Shown: positions 45,129 through 53,408 of the stretch, one piece after another
Numbering within the stretch: position 1 is the stretch's first letter
How the letters are laid out: each line of letters begins with the position of its first letter
Origin: Oscillospiraceae bacterium
Lineage (GTDB): Bacteria; Bacillota; Clostridia; Oscillospirales; Acutalibacteraceae
Direction: 5' to 3'
Assembly: GCA_015066635.1 (NCBI GenBank)
Contig: SVOA01000002.1
Coordinates: 94,553 to 158,552 of the forward strand
DNA length: 64,000 nt
Made by a program: the position numbers and the translations under genes
The notes under the pieces: model-generated
Told to the model about the DNA's origin: nothing
Seen by the model: only the letters and a program-made list of their open reading frames with translations
Database searches by the model: none

Positions 45129-46388
45129 TCAGTAGCTTTCTTTAAGTCCTTCGGTATCGTAAAGGAAGGCAGTTTCAAGCATTACATTGATACCTGCCTC
45201 AATGGTCTTGAGGTCGAGGTTGTCGGGAGTGTCCTCTCTCGTATGATAATATCTTGCGGGAGCAGGATCCATAGCGCAGAGAGCCGCGCTGCGAAGTCCG
45301 CCCTGAGCCATGGCGGCGGCGTCGGAAGAGCCGAAGTAAACGTTGGCATAGGGTAAATCAAGTCCCGCGATTTCACTCGCCTTTTTAACCATGGCGGCAA
45401 CACTGCCGTCAAGCTTGACGGTGCCGGTCATATCCTTGTTGTAAACGCCCATATAGTCAAAGTCACGAAGCGTATCGACTGCGATTACAACGGTTTCAAT
45501 ATCGTCCTTTGCGTGTTTCTTTGCAAATGCTTTTGCACCTCTGAGTCCTGCCTCCTCGCAGGCTGTGGAAACCGCTACGACCTCGGTGTTTTCAAATCTG
45601 ATATTGTTGTGCTCCATAAAACGGATAACAGCCATTGAAGCGAAAACGCCCGTCAGGTTGTCATTGGCGCCGGGAACTACGAGCTTCCAGTTTACAAAGA
45701 ACGCTGCCGCAATAATCGGAACAGCCGTTACAAAAGCCGCAATAAGAATTCCCGTATCAACCGCCTTGGGAAGCGCAAAGAAAGAAGCTATGTCAAACAC
45801 AAAATTCAGTATCATTGAACCTATTGAGGTAATGATAACCAGTTTTAAAAGCGCGCCGCCTCCGAGATGGGTATAATACCATTCGTAAGCCGAATCAACG
45901 TGTCCCGAAAAAATGATTCTGCGCTTGGCTTCGCCCGAGGGTTTCCTTGTGCAAAGCACATTGCAGGTTGTTCTTTTTGGGAATAACGGGTCAAGCAGCT
46001 GCTTATAGAAAAGGAACTCCATTATCATAAGGAAAAGTCCGATAAAGCAGAATGCCGCGGCGGCTATGTTAAGATAAAGTCCCGCCGTTTCCCCGAATAC
46101 GCCGAATTTCTTTAAAATAATACAGGCTATTGACAGAAGCGTGAGCACAACGTCAATCGGTACCCAGCTCATAAAAGCCTTGGGATGAACGTCAAATTCC
46201 TCGGTTTCCACGCTGTCGCAGAAATTCTTCATAGATTCTGCAACATACGCCTGAGCCTTTCTCTCGCTCTCTTCGCCAGACTCTCTGGGTCCGATTTCGG
46301 TACAGACCTTCTTTACCTCACGGGCTGCATAGTTTGACATTTCGCGAAGTCTTGACGGATAATTCTGAACACTCTCGTTTGCTTTCAC
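45129..46388 (-). CDS. Membrane-embedded M28 family peptidase
   Basis: A 419-residue zinc aminopeptidase-like protein. Ligand motifs: FSGHVDSAYE (His), PGANDNLTG (Asp), STACEEAG (Glu pair), VIAVDTL (Asp) and YYHTREDTPDN (His), a full M28 set. Two membrane helices precede the core (about 75-125), and two more are inserted between the His and first Asp ligand (about 185-235). The start is GTG at 46386-46388, with AGGAGG seven bases before; an ATG six codons upstream lies on top of that site. Promoter at 46434-46462. Confidence 0.88.
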   Translation of the reverse strand: MKANESVQNYPSRLREMSNYAAREVKKVCTEIGPRESGEESERKAQAYVAESMKNFCDSVETEEFDVHPKAFMSWVPIDVVLTLLSIACIILKKFGVFGETAGLYLNIAAAAFCFIGLFLMIMEFLFYKQLLDPLFPKRTTCNVLCTRKPSGEAKRRIIFSGHVDSAYEWYYTHLGGGALLKLVIITSIGSMILNFVFDIASFFALPKAVDTGILIAAFVTAVPIIAAAFFVNWKLVVPGANDNLTGVFASMAVIRFMEHNNIRFENTEVVAVSTACEEAGLRGAKAFAKKHAKDDIETVVIAVDTLRDFDYMGVYNKDMTGTVKLDGSVAAMVKKASEIAGLDLPYANVYFGSSDAAAMAQGGLRSAALCAMDPAPARYYHTREDTPDNLDLKTIEAGINVMLETAFLYDTEGLKESY

Positions 46389-46433
46389 GGCATAGCCTCC
46401 TGTCATTTTTGGTTTTGCATTTATAACTAATTT

Positions 46434-46462
46434 ATTTTATCATATATTTTCTTATATGTCGA
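46434..46462 (-). promoter_or_regulatory. Promoter of the M28 peptidase gene
   Basis: TCGACA (46457-46462), a 17-base spacer and TGATAAAAT extended -10 (hexamer 46434-46439) on the minus strand. Confidence 0.6.
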
Positions 46463-46489
46463 TAAAAAAGCGCAATTTTTAAGAAAAAT

Positions 46490-46518
46490 TTGACAAGAGT
46501 GCTTAAACAATTTAAAAT
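46490..46518 (+). promoter_or_regulatory. Promoter of the VanY-type carboxypeptidase gene
   Basis: TTGACA (46490-46495), a 17-base spacer and TAAAAT (46513-46518), divergent from the M28 promoter. Confidence 0.8.
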
Positions 46519-46547
46519 AGCCCTATAAACAGATGAGAGGTCGAATT

Positions 46548-47405
46548 ATGAAACAGATAGAAATCAGCCGAAAAACTCTCAAAATGAAAACTATTCTTGC
46601 GGCTATACTCGCAGGAACCCTGCTTGTGCTTACCGTCGGTTATCTGCTGACCAAGGACAAGAGCGCCCAGCGCAATAAAACGCTCGGCGTTACCGAAGCC
46701 GTAACAGGTGAGAACAGCGAGGAGGAATCTACCGAGATTCCCGAAATCATACCCGGCACGGGCAACGGAGACGAGGAAAGCACTTCAGAGACAACTTCCT
46801 CGGAGGCAACCACCGCAAGAGCGAGGGCAAAGATTATCCCGATTACCTCGGAAAAAGAGTGGTTTCTGGCGATTATTTCCGAGCAGTATCCCCTGCCCGA
46901 CAAATATACGCCGACGCTTGCAAAGCCCGTAAGTTCAAATCAGACCGAGCTTGACGCAAGGATAGTCAACGACTATAAGAATATGTATGAAGCGGCAAAA
47001 GCGGCGGACTGCATACTCACGCCGTATTCGGGCTATCACAGCACATCTTTCCAGGAAACCTCATATACCAGAAAGGTCAACTCCTTTGTCAGTCAGGGCT
47101 TTTCCGAGGAGGAAGCTAAGTCAAAGGCATCGCACAAGGTTCAGCCCGCAGGCTGTTCGGAGCACAACGCAGGTATTGCGGTAGATATAGTCAGCGCAAG
47201 CACAGACTTTGAGAACACAAAGGAATTTCAGTGGCTTAATGAGAACGCATATAAATTCGGCTTTGTACTGCGCTATCCCAAGGATAAGGAAGCGATTACG
47301 GGCATCGACTATCAGCCGTGGCACTGGAGATATGTGGGCGCTTACGCCGCAAAGGAAATGTATGAGAACAACCTTTGCCTTGAGGAATATCTCGGCATAG
47401 TTTAA
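46548..47405 (+). CDS. VanY-type D-alanyl-D-alanine carboxypeptidase (M15B)
   Basis: A 285-residue membrane-anchored peptidoglycan carboxypeptidase. N-terminal helix (about 15-35), a Glu/Ser/Thr-rich linker (about 45-90), then the M15 domain with SGYHSTSFQETSY, zinc motif SEHNAGIAVDIVS (His and Asp) and PWHWRYVG (His). The start ATG 46548 has AGAGGT seven bases upstream; an ATG 15 bases earlier lacks one. It trims the terminal D-Ala of stem peptides. No vanHAX or vanRS genes are nearby, so ordinary wall turnover is the likely role. Confidence 0.93.
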   Translation: MKQIEISRKTLKMKTILAAILAGTLLVLTVGYLLTKDKSAQRNKTLGVTEAVTGENSEEESTEIPEIIPGTGNGDEESTSETTSSEATTARARAKIIPITSEKEWFLAIISEQYPLPDKYTPTLAKPVSSNQTELDARIVNDYKNMYEAAKAADCILTPYSGYHSTSFQETSYTRKVNSFVSQGFSEEEAKSKASHKVQPAGCSEHNAGIAVDIVSASTDFENTKEFQWLNENAYKFGFVLRYPKDKEAITGIDYQPWHWRYVGAYAAKEMYENNLCLEEYLGIV

Positions 47406-47420
47406 AAATGTAAATCAAAA

Positions 47421-47451
47421 AAAGAGGGTATCGGATTGCGATACCCTCTTT
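47421..47451. terminator. Bidirectional terminator between VanY-type gene and argS
   Basis: A 13-bp stem AAAGAGGGTATCG/CGATACCCTCTTT with a 5-base loop and A/T tracts on both sides, serving the two convergent genes. Confidence 0.93.
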
Positions 47452-47462
47452 TAATTATGTCT

Positions 47463-49205
47463 TTACATTCTGTCGGGAGTTGTAATTTTAAATGCGGTAA
47501 GGATATTTACCATAACGCTTCTTACGCACTCGCACAGATATACGCGCGCCGCCATAAGTCTTGCGTCCTCAACTCCGATACGGCAGGCATTGTAATACTT
47601 GTGGAAAAGCGTTGCGAGAGTTACCGCATATCTCGTAATTCTTGCAGGGTCATAATTCTTTGCGGCAAGAATTATCTCGTCGGTCAGCGAAGCAAGATGT
47701 CTGATAAGTTCCTTCTCCTCGGGCTCGTGCAGAAGCATAAGGTCATCCCTTGAAGCGTCGGTAATGCTCTTACCCTCTGCTTCCAATTTCTTTAAAATAC
47801 TGCATATTCTCGCATTTGCGTACTGACAGTAATAAACAGGATTCTGCGAAGACTGTTCTGCCGCGAGGTCAAGGTCAAATTCCATCTGTGAGCCGGGCTC
47901 ACGCATATTGAATAAAAATCTGACTGCGTCTATCGGAATTTCCTCGAGCAAATCCGTAAGCGTTATCGCCTTGCCCGTGCGCTTTGACATCCTGACGGCT
48001 TCTCCGTTTCTCGTAAGACGTACAAGCTGCATAAGCACAACGTCAAACCTCGAAGGGTCAATTCCTATCGCAGAAAGCGCGCCCTTGAGCCTTGCAACGT
48101 GGCCGTGGTGGTCTGCACCCCATATATCTATTGCCTTGTCAAAGCCTCTCGTAACGAGTTTGTTTTTATGATAGGCAATATCTGCCGCAAAATAAGTCGG
48201 GTTTCCGTTTTGACGGATGAGTACGTCATCCTTGAGTTCAAGCTTGTCAATCTCCTCCTGAGTTTTACCCTGAGAGAGGAGTATTTCGGTCTGAACTTCC
48301 GTATTCTTATACCAGAGAGCGCCGTCCTTCTCATAGGTTTTGCCGTTCTCGGTAAGAGTCTTTATTACCTCGTCAACAGCTCCCTTATGAAGCGTGCTTT
48401 CGCTAAACCAGGTATCGTATTCGATACGGTACTTTGTCAGATTTTCTTGCATGCTTTCGATATTTTTGGGCATAGCGTAGTCAACGAGAGCCTTACGCCT
48501 TTCGTCCTCGCTTCTGTCAAGATAGCTGTCGCCGTAAAGTTCGGCAAATTCCTTTGCCCTTTCAATAATATCGGCACCGTGATAACTGTCCTCGGGAAGC
48601 TCAACGGCATCCTCGCCCTCAAACAACTGACGGTATCTGATGTCAAGGGAAAGTCCGAATTTCTCTATCTGATTTCCTGCGTCATTTATATAGAATTCTC
48701 TCTCGACCTCATAGCCTGCCATATCAAGCACGCTTGCAAGACAGTCTCCGAGCGCGCCGCCTCTTGCGTTGCCCATATGCATAGGTCCCGTGGGGTTTGC
48801 CGAAACGAATTCTACATTTACTCTTTTGCCTGCACCGTAATTGCTCCTTCCGTAGTCTGCTCCGAGTTTCTCAATATCAAGCAGAATATCGGCGTAAAAG
48901 GACGGCGCAAGGCGGAAGTTTATAAAACCTGCGCCTGCAACGGAACACTCGGAAAAATACGAGTCTCCGAGGTCAATATATTTTTCAATCAAATCGGCAA
49001 TTTTCCTCGGCGCGCACTTAAAGGAGCGTGCGCACATAAAAGCGGCGTTTGACGAGTAGTCGCCGTTTGCCCTGTCCTGAGGAATTTCGACATTAAAATC
49101 GGGTATTGCTTCCGCCGAAAGCTCCCCGTCGGCTATTGCCTTTCCGAGTGCTTCGAGGATAAGCTGTTTTAATTCGTTTTCTGTTTTCTTTACAAGTAAA
49201 GACAC
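47463..49205 (-). CDS. argS: Arginyl-tRNA synthetase
   Basis: A 580-residue class I synthetase. HIGH region ANPTGPMHMGNARGGALGD, KMSKS-like VRMSKRTGKAITL, and a C-terminal DALR anticodon domain (ENPVYY-like QNPVYYCQYANARI). It lies 13 bases after the DUF1934 gene, the Bacillus ywiB-argS arrangement. Confidence 0.98.
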   Translation of the reverse strand: MSLLVKKTENELKQLILEALGKAIADGELSAEAIPDFNVEIPQDRANGDYSSNAAFMCARSFKCAPRKIADLIEKYIDLGDSYFSECSVAGAGFINFRLAPSFYADILLDIEKLGADYGRSNYGAGKRVNVEFVSANPTGPMHMGNARGGALGDCLASVLDMAGYEVEREFYINDAGNQIEKFGLSLDIRYRQLFEGEDAVELPEDSYHGADIIERAKEFAELYGDSYLDRSEDERRKALVDYAMPKNIESMQENLTKYRIEYDTWFSESTLHKGAVDEVIKTLTENGKTYEKDGALWYKNTEVQTEILLSQGKTQEEIDKLELKDDVLIRQNGNPTYFAADIAYHKNKLVTRGFDKAIDIWGADHHGHVARLKGALSAIGIDPSRFDVVLMQLVRLTRNGEAVRMSKRTGKAITLTDLLEEIPIDAVRFLFNMREPGSQMEFDLDLAAEQSSQNPVYYCQYANARICSILKKLEAEGKSITDASRDDLMLLHEPEEKELIRHLASLTDEIILAAKNYDPARITRYAVTLATLFHKYYNACRIGVEDARLMAARVYLCECVRSVMVNILTAFKITTPDRM

Positions 49206-49218
49206 TGTTTATTTCTCC

Positions 49219-49644
49219 TTATTCGTTAATTGCATCAACGGTAATTTCAAGCTCGTTAAGCGCGGCAAATCCCGAGTTGAAGTCTATGGTGTATTCAAGA
49301 CTGACTCTGCCGCCGTTTTCATCAAGACTGCTTTCAAGCTTTTTGGTATAAATTCCTATCGTAATGTTTCCGAACGGGGTAATATAGTCGCTGTTGCTCC
49401 TCTCTCCCTGACGGAAAAGCATCTCCGTGCTGACGTCTCCGAATTTGGTCATAAGCATTGTTTCGCCGTTTACGGAAATGACGGTTTTTTCGCTGCCCTC
49501 CAAAGACTCAAAATCGGTATATTCGGCAATATAACCCTTGTCGGTTTTTCGGTAGGTTCCCTTGACCGAAATTTCGGTTATATCGGGCTCGCCGTCAACA
49601 AGCTGTCTGCCGACTACGGTAATTGTCGCCTTTTTATCTGTCAT
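49219..49644 (-). CDS. DUF1934 family protein (YwiB-like)
   Basis: A 141-residue beta-barrel protein of the calycin-like DUF1934 family, no known function. The typical stretches GTYRKTDKGYIAEYTD and SLEYTIDFNSGFAALNELEITV are present. The start ATG 49642-49644 has GGAGAAG four bases upstream, inside the ddl end. It is found next to argS in many Firmicutes. Confidence 0.88.
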   Translation of the reverse strand: MTDKKATITVVGRQLVDGEPDITEISVKGTYRKTDKGYIAEYTDFESLEGSEKTVISVNGETMLMTKFGDVSTEMLFRQGERSNSDYITPFGNITIGIYTKKLESSLDENGGRVSLEYTIDFNSGFAALNELEITVDAINE

Positions 49645-50704
49645 TTTTCTTCTCCAGAGCAAGTTCAAACAGGCGGCCTATAAGCTCCTTATATTCGATT
49701 CCCGAATGCTCGCAGAGTTTGGGATACATACTGATAGGCGTAAAGCCGGGAAGTGTGTTAATTTCGTTGAAATAGACCTTTCCGTCATTCTTGCCGACAA
49801 AGAAGTCAACTCTTGAGAGTCCTGCACAGCCGAGCGCCTTATAAACCTTTACCGCAAGCTTTTTGACCTCCTCGGTCTGAGCGTCGGTAATTTTTGCGGG
49901 TATGTAAAGCTCGCTTGCGCTGTTTTCGTATTTTGCTTCGTAATCGTAAAACTCGTTTGCGGGTTTAATCTGCCCTACGCTCATTGCCTTTGCGTCATAG
50001 TTGCCAAGCACCGCACACTCAACCTCATAGCCGTCAACAAAGGACTCAAGCACAGCCTTTTTGTCCTCTTTGAAAGCGATTTCAAGAGCATCCGCAAGCG
50101 CTTTTATGTCTCCGGCCTTGCTTATACCTACGGACGAGCCTGCATTTGCGGGTTTTACAAAAATCGGGAAATTAAGATAATCTATTGCTTTATTAAGAAA
50201 AGCGTCCTTTGATTTTCTGTAATCGTTTTCAATTACGCTTAGCCATTTTGCCTGCGGTACGCCCGCAGTATCGGCAACAGTATTTGTAACCGCCTTATCC
50301 ATACAGCAGGACGAGGCAAGCACTCCGCTTCCGACATAGGGTATTCCCGAAAGCTCCAGAAGTCCCTGAACTGTTCCGTCCTCTCCGTTCGCTCCGTGAA
50401 GTACGGGAAAGGCAACGTCTATCTTTATCTTTTCGCATTTATCACCGTCAAGAACGATTATCCCGCTGTCCTGTCTGTCGGGAGAGATAACCGCCTTTCT
50501 GATTTTTCCGCTTTCGAGCCATTTGTCCTTCGGCAGAAGTTCAACGTCGCCGTCATAGAGATACCACTCGCCGTCAAGAGTGATGCCGAGCATATAAATT
50601 CTGTACTCATCGGCAGGGACGTTTCTTATTACATAAGATGCGGATACAAGCGAAACATAGTGTTCGCTCGAAACACCGCCGAATAATATAAGCGCATTTT
50701 TCAT
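49634..50704 (-). CDS. ddl: D-alanine--D-alanine ligase
   Basis: A 356-residue ATP-grasp ligase that makes the D-Ala-D-Ala dipeptide of peptidoglycan. Seen: FGGVSSEHYVSLVSA, GANGEDGTVQGLLEL, KPANAGSSVGISKA and FNEINTLPGFTPISMYPKL. The omega loop reads YEAKYENSASELYIPA with Tyr, as in D-Ala ligases and unlike the His of VanA-type D-Lac ligases. It overlaps DUF1934 by 11 bases. Confidence 0.97.
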   Translation of the reverse strand: MKNALILFGGVSSEHYVSLVSASYVIRNVPADEYRIYMLGITLDGEWYLYDGDVELLPKDKWLESGKIRKAVISPDRQDSGIIVLDGDKCEKIKIDVAFPVLHGANGEDGTVQGLLELSGIPYVGSGVLASSCCMDKAVTNTVADTAGVPQAKWLSVIENDYRKSKDAFLNKAIDYLNFPIFVKPANAGSSVGISKAGDIKALADALEIAFKEDKKAVLESFVDGYEVECAVLGNYDAKAMSVGQIKPANEFYDYEAKYENSASELYIPAKITDAQTEEVKKLAVKVYKALGCAGLSRVDFFVGKNDGKVYFNEINTLPGFTPISMYPKLCEHSGIEYKELIGRLFELALEKKNDR

Positions 50705-50737
50705 TATTCTTCACTCCAAATAAAATAACTAACGTTT

Positions 50738-50766
50738 ATAATAACATAATACATAAAGTTTATCAA
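50738..50766 (-). promoter_or_regulatory. Promoter of ddl-DUF1934-argS
   Basis: TTGATA (50761-50766), a 17-base spacer and TATTAT (50738-50743) on the minus strand. Confidence 0.7.
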
Positions 50767-50789
50767 TTAAAAATATCAAAAAATTTTTA

Positions 50790-50818
50790 ATGACAAATCA
50801 GTTTTTATATGATACAAT
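50790..50818 (+). promoter_or_regulatory. Promoter of the orphan 303-residue gene
   Basis: ATGACA (50790-50795), a 17-base spacer and TACAAT (50813-50818), divergent from the ddl promoter. Confidence 0.65.
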
Positions 50819-50854
50819 ATTCTGCGTAATTATATGTAAGGTGGTTTAGATTAA

Positions 50855-51766
50855 ATGAATTTCAACGAAGCATTACAGGGAATTCTCTCGGGTACGAAGG
50901 ATACTCTGACAGCAAACGGCTTTGAACTTATCAAGCCCGATAAATATGACGAAATTCCCGTACGCACCGACGGGGAGCATTCATATTTTGACTTTAAGGG
51001 AGAAAAAGGCAAGGTCAGAATCGAGATTTTCGGCAATCAGGCTCTGCTTTTCTATACCGACGTCAACCCCGATGAAGCTACCGAGGAGGACTGGGTAAAG
51101 GCAAGTGTAAACTATTTTAACCACGAGGAGTTTGAGTCGAAGGACATAAAGTCGCTTTGCAACGAATTGAACTATACTCTTGAGCTGAAATTCGGCGCGG
51201 AGGAAAAGAGCGCGGGCAAAACTGTCAAAAAGCCCGTTCCCGTTTCAAAATCGGCGGCGAAATCGGGTACTCAGAGCTATGACGGCAACACACTGGCAAA
51301 CCGTCTTACCGCTATGTATCCCCATCTCAAGGAGCCGTACAGACTTAACTATGAAAAATACGGCGAATTCCTTGCCGAGGAATTCTTTGACAACTACGGC
51401 ACAGAGGCAATACTCGGCACCATCAGGTCGAGAAATCCGCAGGAGCTTAAAAAGCTGTTTAAAATTCTCAATGACATTTACGAAAACGGTTCCTCGGACA
51501 CTCAGGGTATCGTTGCGGTTACAATTCTCGGTAAGATGGATAACAACGAGAAAATGTTAAAAACCGCAGAGGAATATATGTGCGACGATATGAAGGATAT
51601 TGTTATCCTTATCAACAAATATCTTGCTTCTCCTAAGGGACAGAAAATGAGGGAAAAGATGAAAAATCCTCCCCCCTACAAGCCCAAGAAGCAGAAGCAG
51701 CCCGGTTTCCTGTCTCAGATGATGGCTGCGGGCAACGCACAGAACGGCGGAATGCCTCCGATGTAA
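50855..51766 (+). CDS. Hypothetical protein of 303 residues
   Basis: No family recognised. The N-terminal part (about 1-110) looks like a small alpha/beta domain (MNFNEALQGILSGTKDTL, then alternating strands). A Lys/Pro/Ser linker (about 115-140) leads to a helical domain (about 145-255). The C-terminus is low-complexity: Pro/Lys-rich, then Met/Gly/Asn/Gln. There is no signal peptide or membrane helix, so it is cytosolic. It is monocistronic with its own promoter and terminator; AAGGTGG lies about 11 bases before the ATG. Confidence 0.85.
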   Translation: MNFNEALQGILSGTKDTLTANGFELIKPDKYDEIPVRTDGEHSYFDFKGEKGKVRIEIFGNQALLFYTDVNPDEATEEDWVKASVNYFNHEEFESKDIKSLCNELNYTLELKFGAEEKSAGKTVKKPVPVSKSAAKSGTQSYDGNTLANRLTAMYPHLKEPYRLNYEKYGEFLAEEFFDNYGTEAILGTIRSRNPQELKKLFKILNDIYENGSSDTQGIVAVTILGKMDNNEKMLKTAEEYMCDDMKDIVILINKYLASPKGQKMREKMKNPPPYKPKKQKQPGFLSQMMAAGNAQNGGMPPM

Positions 51767-51775
51767 AAAAATACG

Positions 51776-51796
51776 ACGGCGAGTTTAACTCGCCGT
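51776..51796 (+). terminator. Terminator of the orphan 303-residue gene
   Basis: An 8-bp stem ACGGCGAG/CTCGCCGT with a TTTAA loop, followed by TTTTG. Confidence 0.88.
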
Positions 51797-51835
51797 TTTT
51801 GACATAGTTCATTATTGTTTTTGGGGTGTTTTATT

Positions 51836-53365
51836 TTGTTTGCAAGAGTTACAAGCATAGGACTTTACGGTATGGAGTCTTATCGGGTTGACGTTGAAGT
51901 CAACCTTGCGGGCGGACTGCCGAGATTTGACATAGTAGGTCTGCCCGATGCTGCGGTAAGTGAATCGAGAGAAAGAGTCAGAGCGGCCGTTCACAACAAC
52001 GGCTATGACTTCCCCGTATCGAGAATTACCGTAAATCTTGCTCCCGCAGATATAAAGAAGGAAGGTCCCGTCTATGACCTGCCCATACTTATTGCAATTC
52101 TCAAATCTACGGGACAGTTGAGAAATGACACAGACGGCTCCGCCTTTATAGGCGAGCTTTCCCTCAACGGCGAGGTACACAGGGTAAACGGTGTACTGCC
52201 AATGGTTATCAGAGCCAAGAAGGAACGGCTTGAGAGTATCTATGTCCCCTATGACAACCGAAACGAGGGCGCTGTTGTAAAGGGAATAAAGGTTTACCCC
52301 GTAAAGACGGTAAAGGAGCTTATCGACCACTTAAACGGCGTTGCTGTAATAGAACCCGTTAAGGAAACGGACTATAATGAGCTTTTTGCTCCCGAGGGAC
52401 TGCCCGACTTCTGTGATGTAAAGGGACAGTATCATGCAAAGAGAGCGCTTGAGGTTGCCGCGGCAGGCGGACACAATGTGCTTATGATAGGTCCTCCCGG
52501 CTCGGGCAAAAGTATGCTCGCAAAGCGCATACCGTCTATCCTGCCCGATATGACCTTTGAGGAATCGCTTGAAACGACAAATATCTATTCCGTATCGGGA
52601 AAGCTTCCCGACGGAGTTTCGCTTATGAGGCAAAGGCCCTTCCGCTCGCCCCATCACACAATTTCTCCCGCAGGACTGTCGGGCGGCGGTACGGTACCGA
52701 GACCCGGAGAGATTTCACTCGCTCACAACGGAGTACTTTTTCTCGATGAGCTTCCCGAATTCACGCGCAGTTCAATGGAAATTCTCCGTCAGCCCATAGA
52801 GGACGGCAGAATCACGATAGCAAGAGTTGCGGCGACATATTCCTATCCCTGCTCGGTAATGCTTGTGTGCGCCATGAACCCGTGTCCGTGCGGCTTTTTC
52901 GGACATCCGACCAAGCCCTGCACCTGTCCTAACGGCGCGCCTGCAAAATATCTGTCAAAGGTCAGCGGGCCCCTGCTCGACAGACTTGATATTCACATAG
53001 AAGTCCCCGCAGTCAACTACGAGGAGCTGTCGAGTAAAGCCAAGGAAGAAAGCAGTGCGGAAATCAGAAAAAGAGTTAACGCCGCGAGAAAGATTCAGCA
53101 GCAAAGACTTGAGGGTACGGGCGTTAACTGTAACGCAAAAATGAACGCCGCTCTCACAAGGAAGTACTGCGAAATTACCTCGGATGCCGCCGCGCTTCTG
53201 CGCTCATCCTTTGAGTCTCTCGGACTCTCGGCAAGAGCGTATGACAAGGTACTGCGCCTTTCAAGGACCGTTGCAGACCTTGACGCGAGCGAAATTATCA
53301 ATTCAGACCACATACTTGAGGCAATTCAATACAGAAGTCTTGACCGAAAATTCTGGAGAGTATAA
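51836..53365 (+). CDS. YifB/ComM family Mg chelatase-like AAA+ ATPase
   Basis: A 509-residue protein: N-terminal Lon-like domain (to about 180) and AAA+ domain with Walker A GPPGSGKSMLAKRI, Walker B GVLFLDELPEF and RSPHHTISPAGL, plus a Cys-containing NPCPCGFFGHPTKPCTC loop. ComM homologues act as branch-migration helicases in transformation. The start is taken as TTG 51836-51838 (GGGGTG seven bases upstream), which gives the family N-terminus LFARVTSIGLYGMESY. DprA at 40.6 kb is a functional companion. Confidence 0.93.
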   Translation: MFARVTSIGLYGMESYRVDVEVNLAGGLPRFDIVGLPDAAVSESRERVRAAVHNNGYDFPVSRITVNLAPADIKKEGPVYDLPILIAILKSTGQLRNDTDGSAFIGELSLNGEVHRVNGVLPMVIRAKKERLESIYVPYDNRNEGAVVKGIKVYPVKTVKELIDHLNGVAVIEPVKETDYNELFAPEGLPDFCDVKGQYHAKRALEVAAAGGHNVLMIGPPGSGKSMLAKRIPSILPDMTFEESLETTNIYSVSGKLPDGVSLMRQRPFRSPHHTISPAGLSGGGTVPRPGEISLAHNGVLFLDELPEFTRSSMEILRQPIEDGRITIARVAATYSYPCSVMLVCAMNPCPCGFFGHPTKPCTCPNGAPAKYLSKVSGPLLDRLDIHIEVPAVNYEELSSKAKEESSAEIRKRVNAARKIQQQRLEGTGVNCNAKMNAALTRKYCEITSDAAALLRSSFESLGLSARAYDKVLRLSRTVADLDASEIINSDHILEAIQYRSLDRKFWRV

Positions 53366-53376
53366 AGCAAAAATGC

Positions 53377-53408
53377 AAAAGGAGAAAGGCAGTGCCCTTT
53401 CTCCTTTT
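53377..53408. terminator. Bidirectional terminator between ComM-type and GH28-like genes
   Basis: A 13-bp stem AAAAGGAGAAAGG/CCTTTCTCCTTTT with a 6-base loop. It serves both convergent genes and touches the GH28-like stop codon. Confidence 0.9.

Noticed and set aside
48099..49052. Long plus-strand frame of 317 codons opposite argS
   Set aside because: ArgS motifs are intact on the other strand; the frame has no ribosome binding site or recognisable protein.
46548..50704. VanY-type carboxypeptidase and Ddl near each other as a vancomycin-resistance locus
   Set aside because: No vanH, vanA/B, vanX or vanRS genes, argS and DUF1934 lie between, and the ligase omega loop has the Tyr of ordinary D-Ala ligases.
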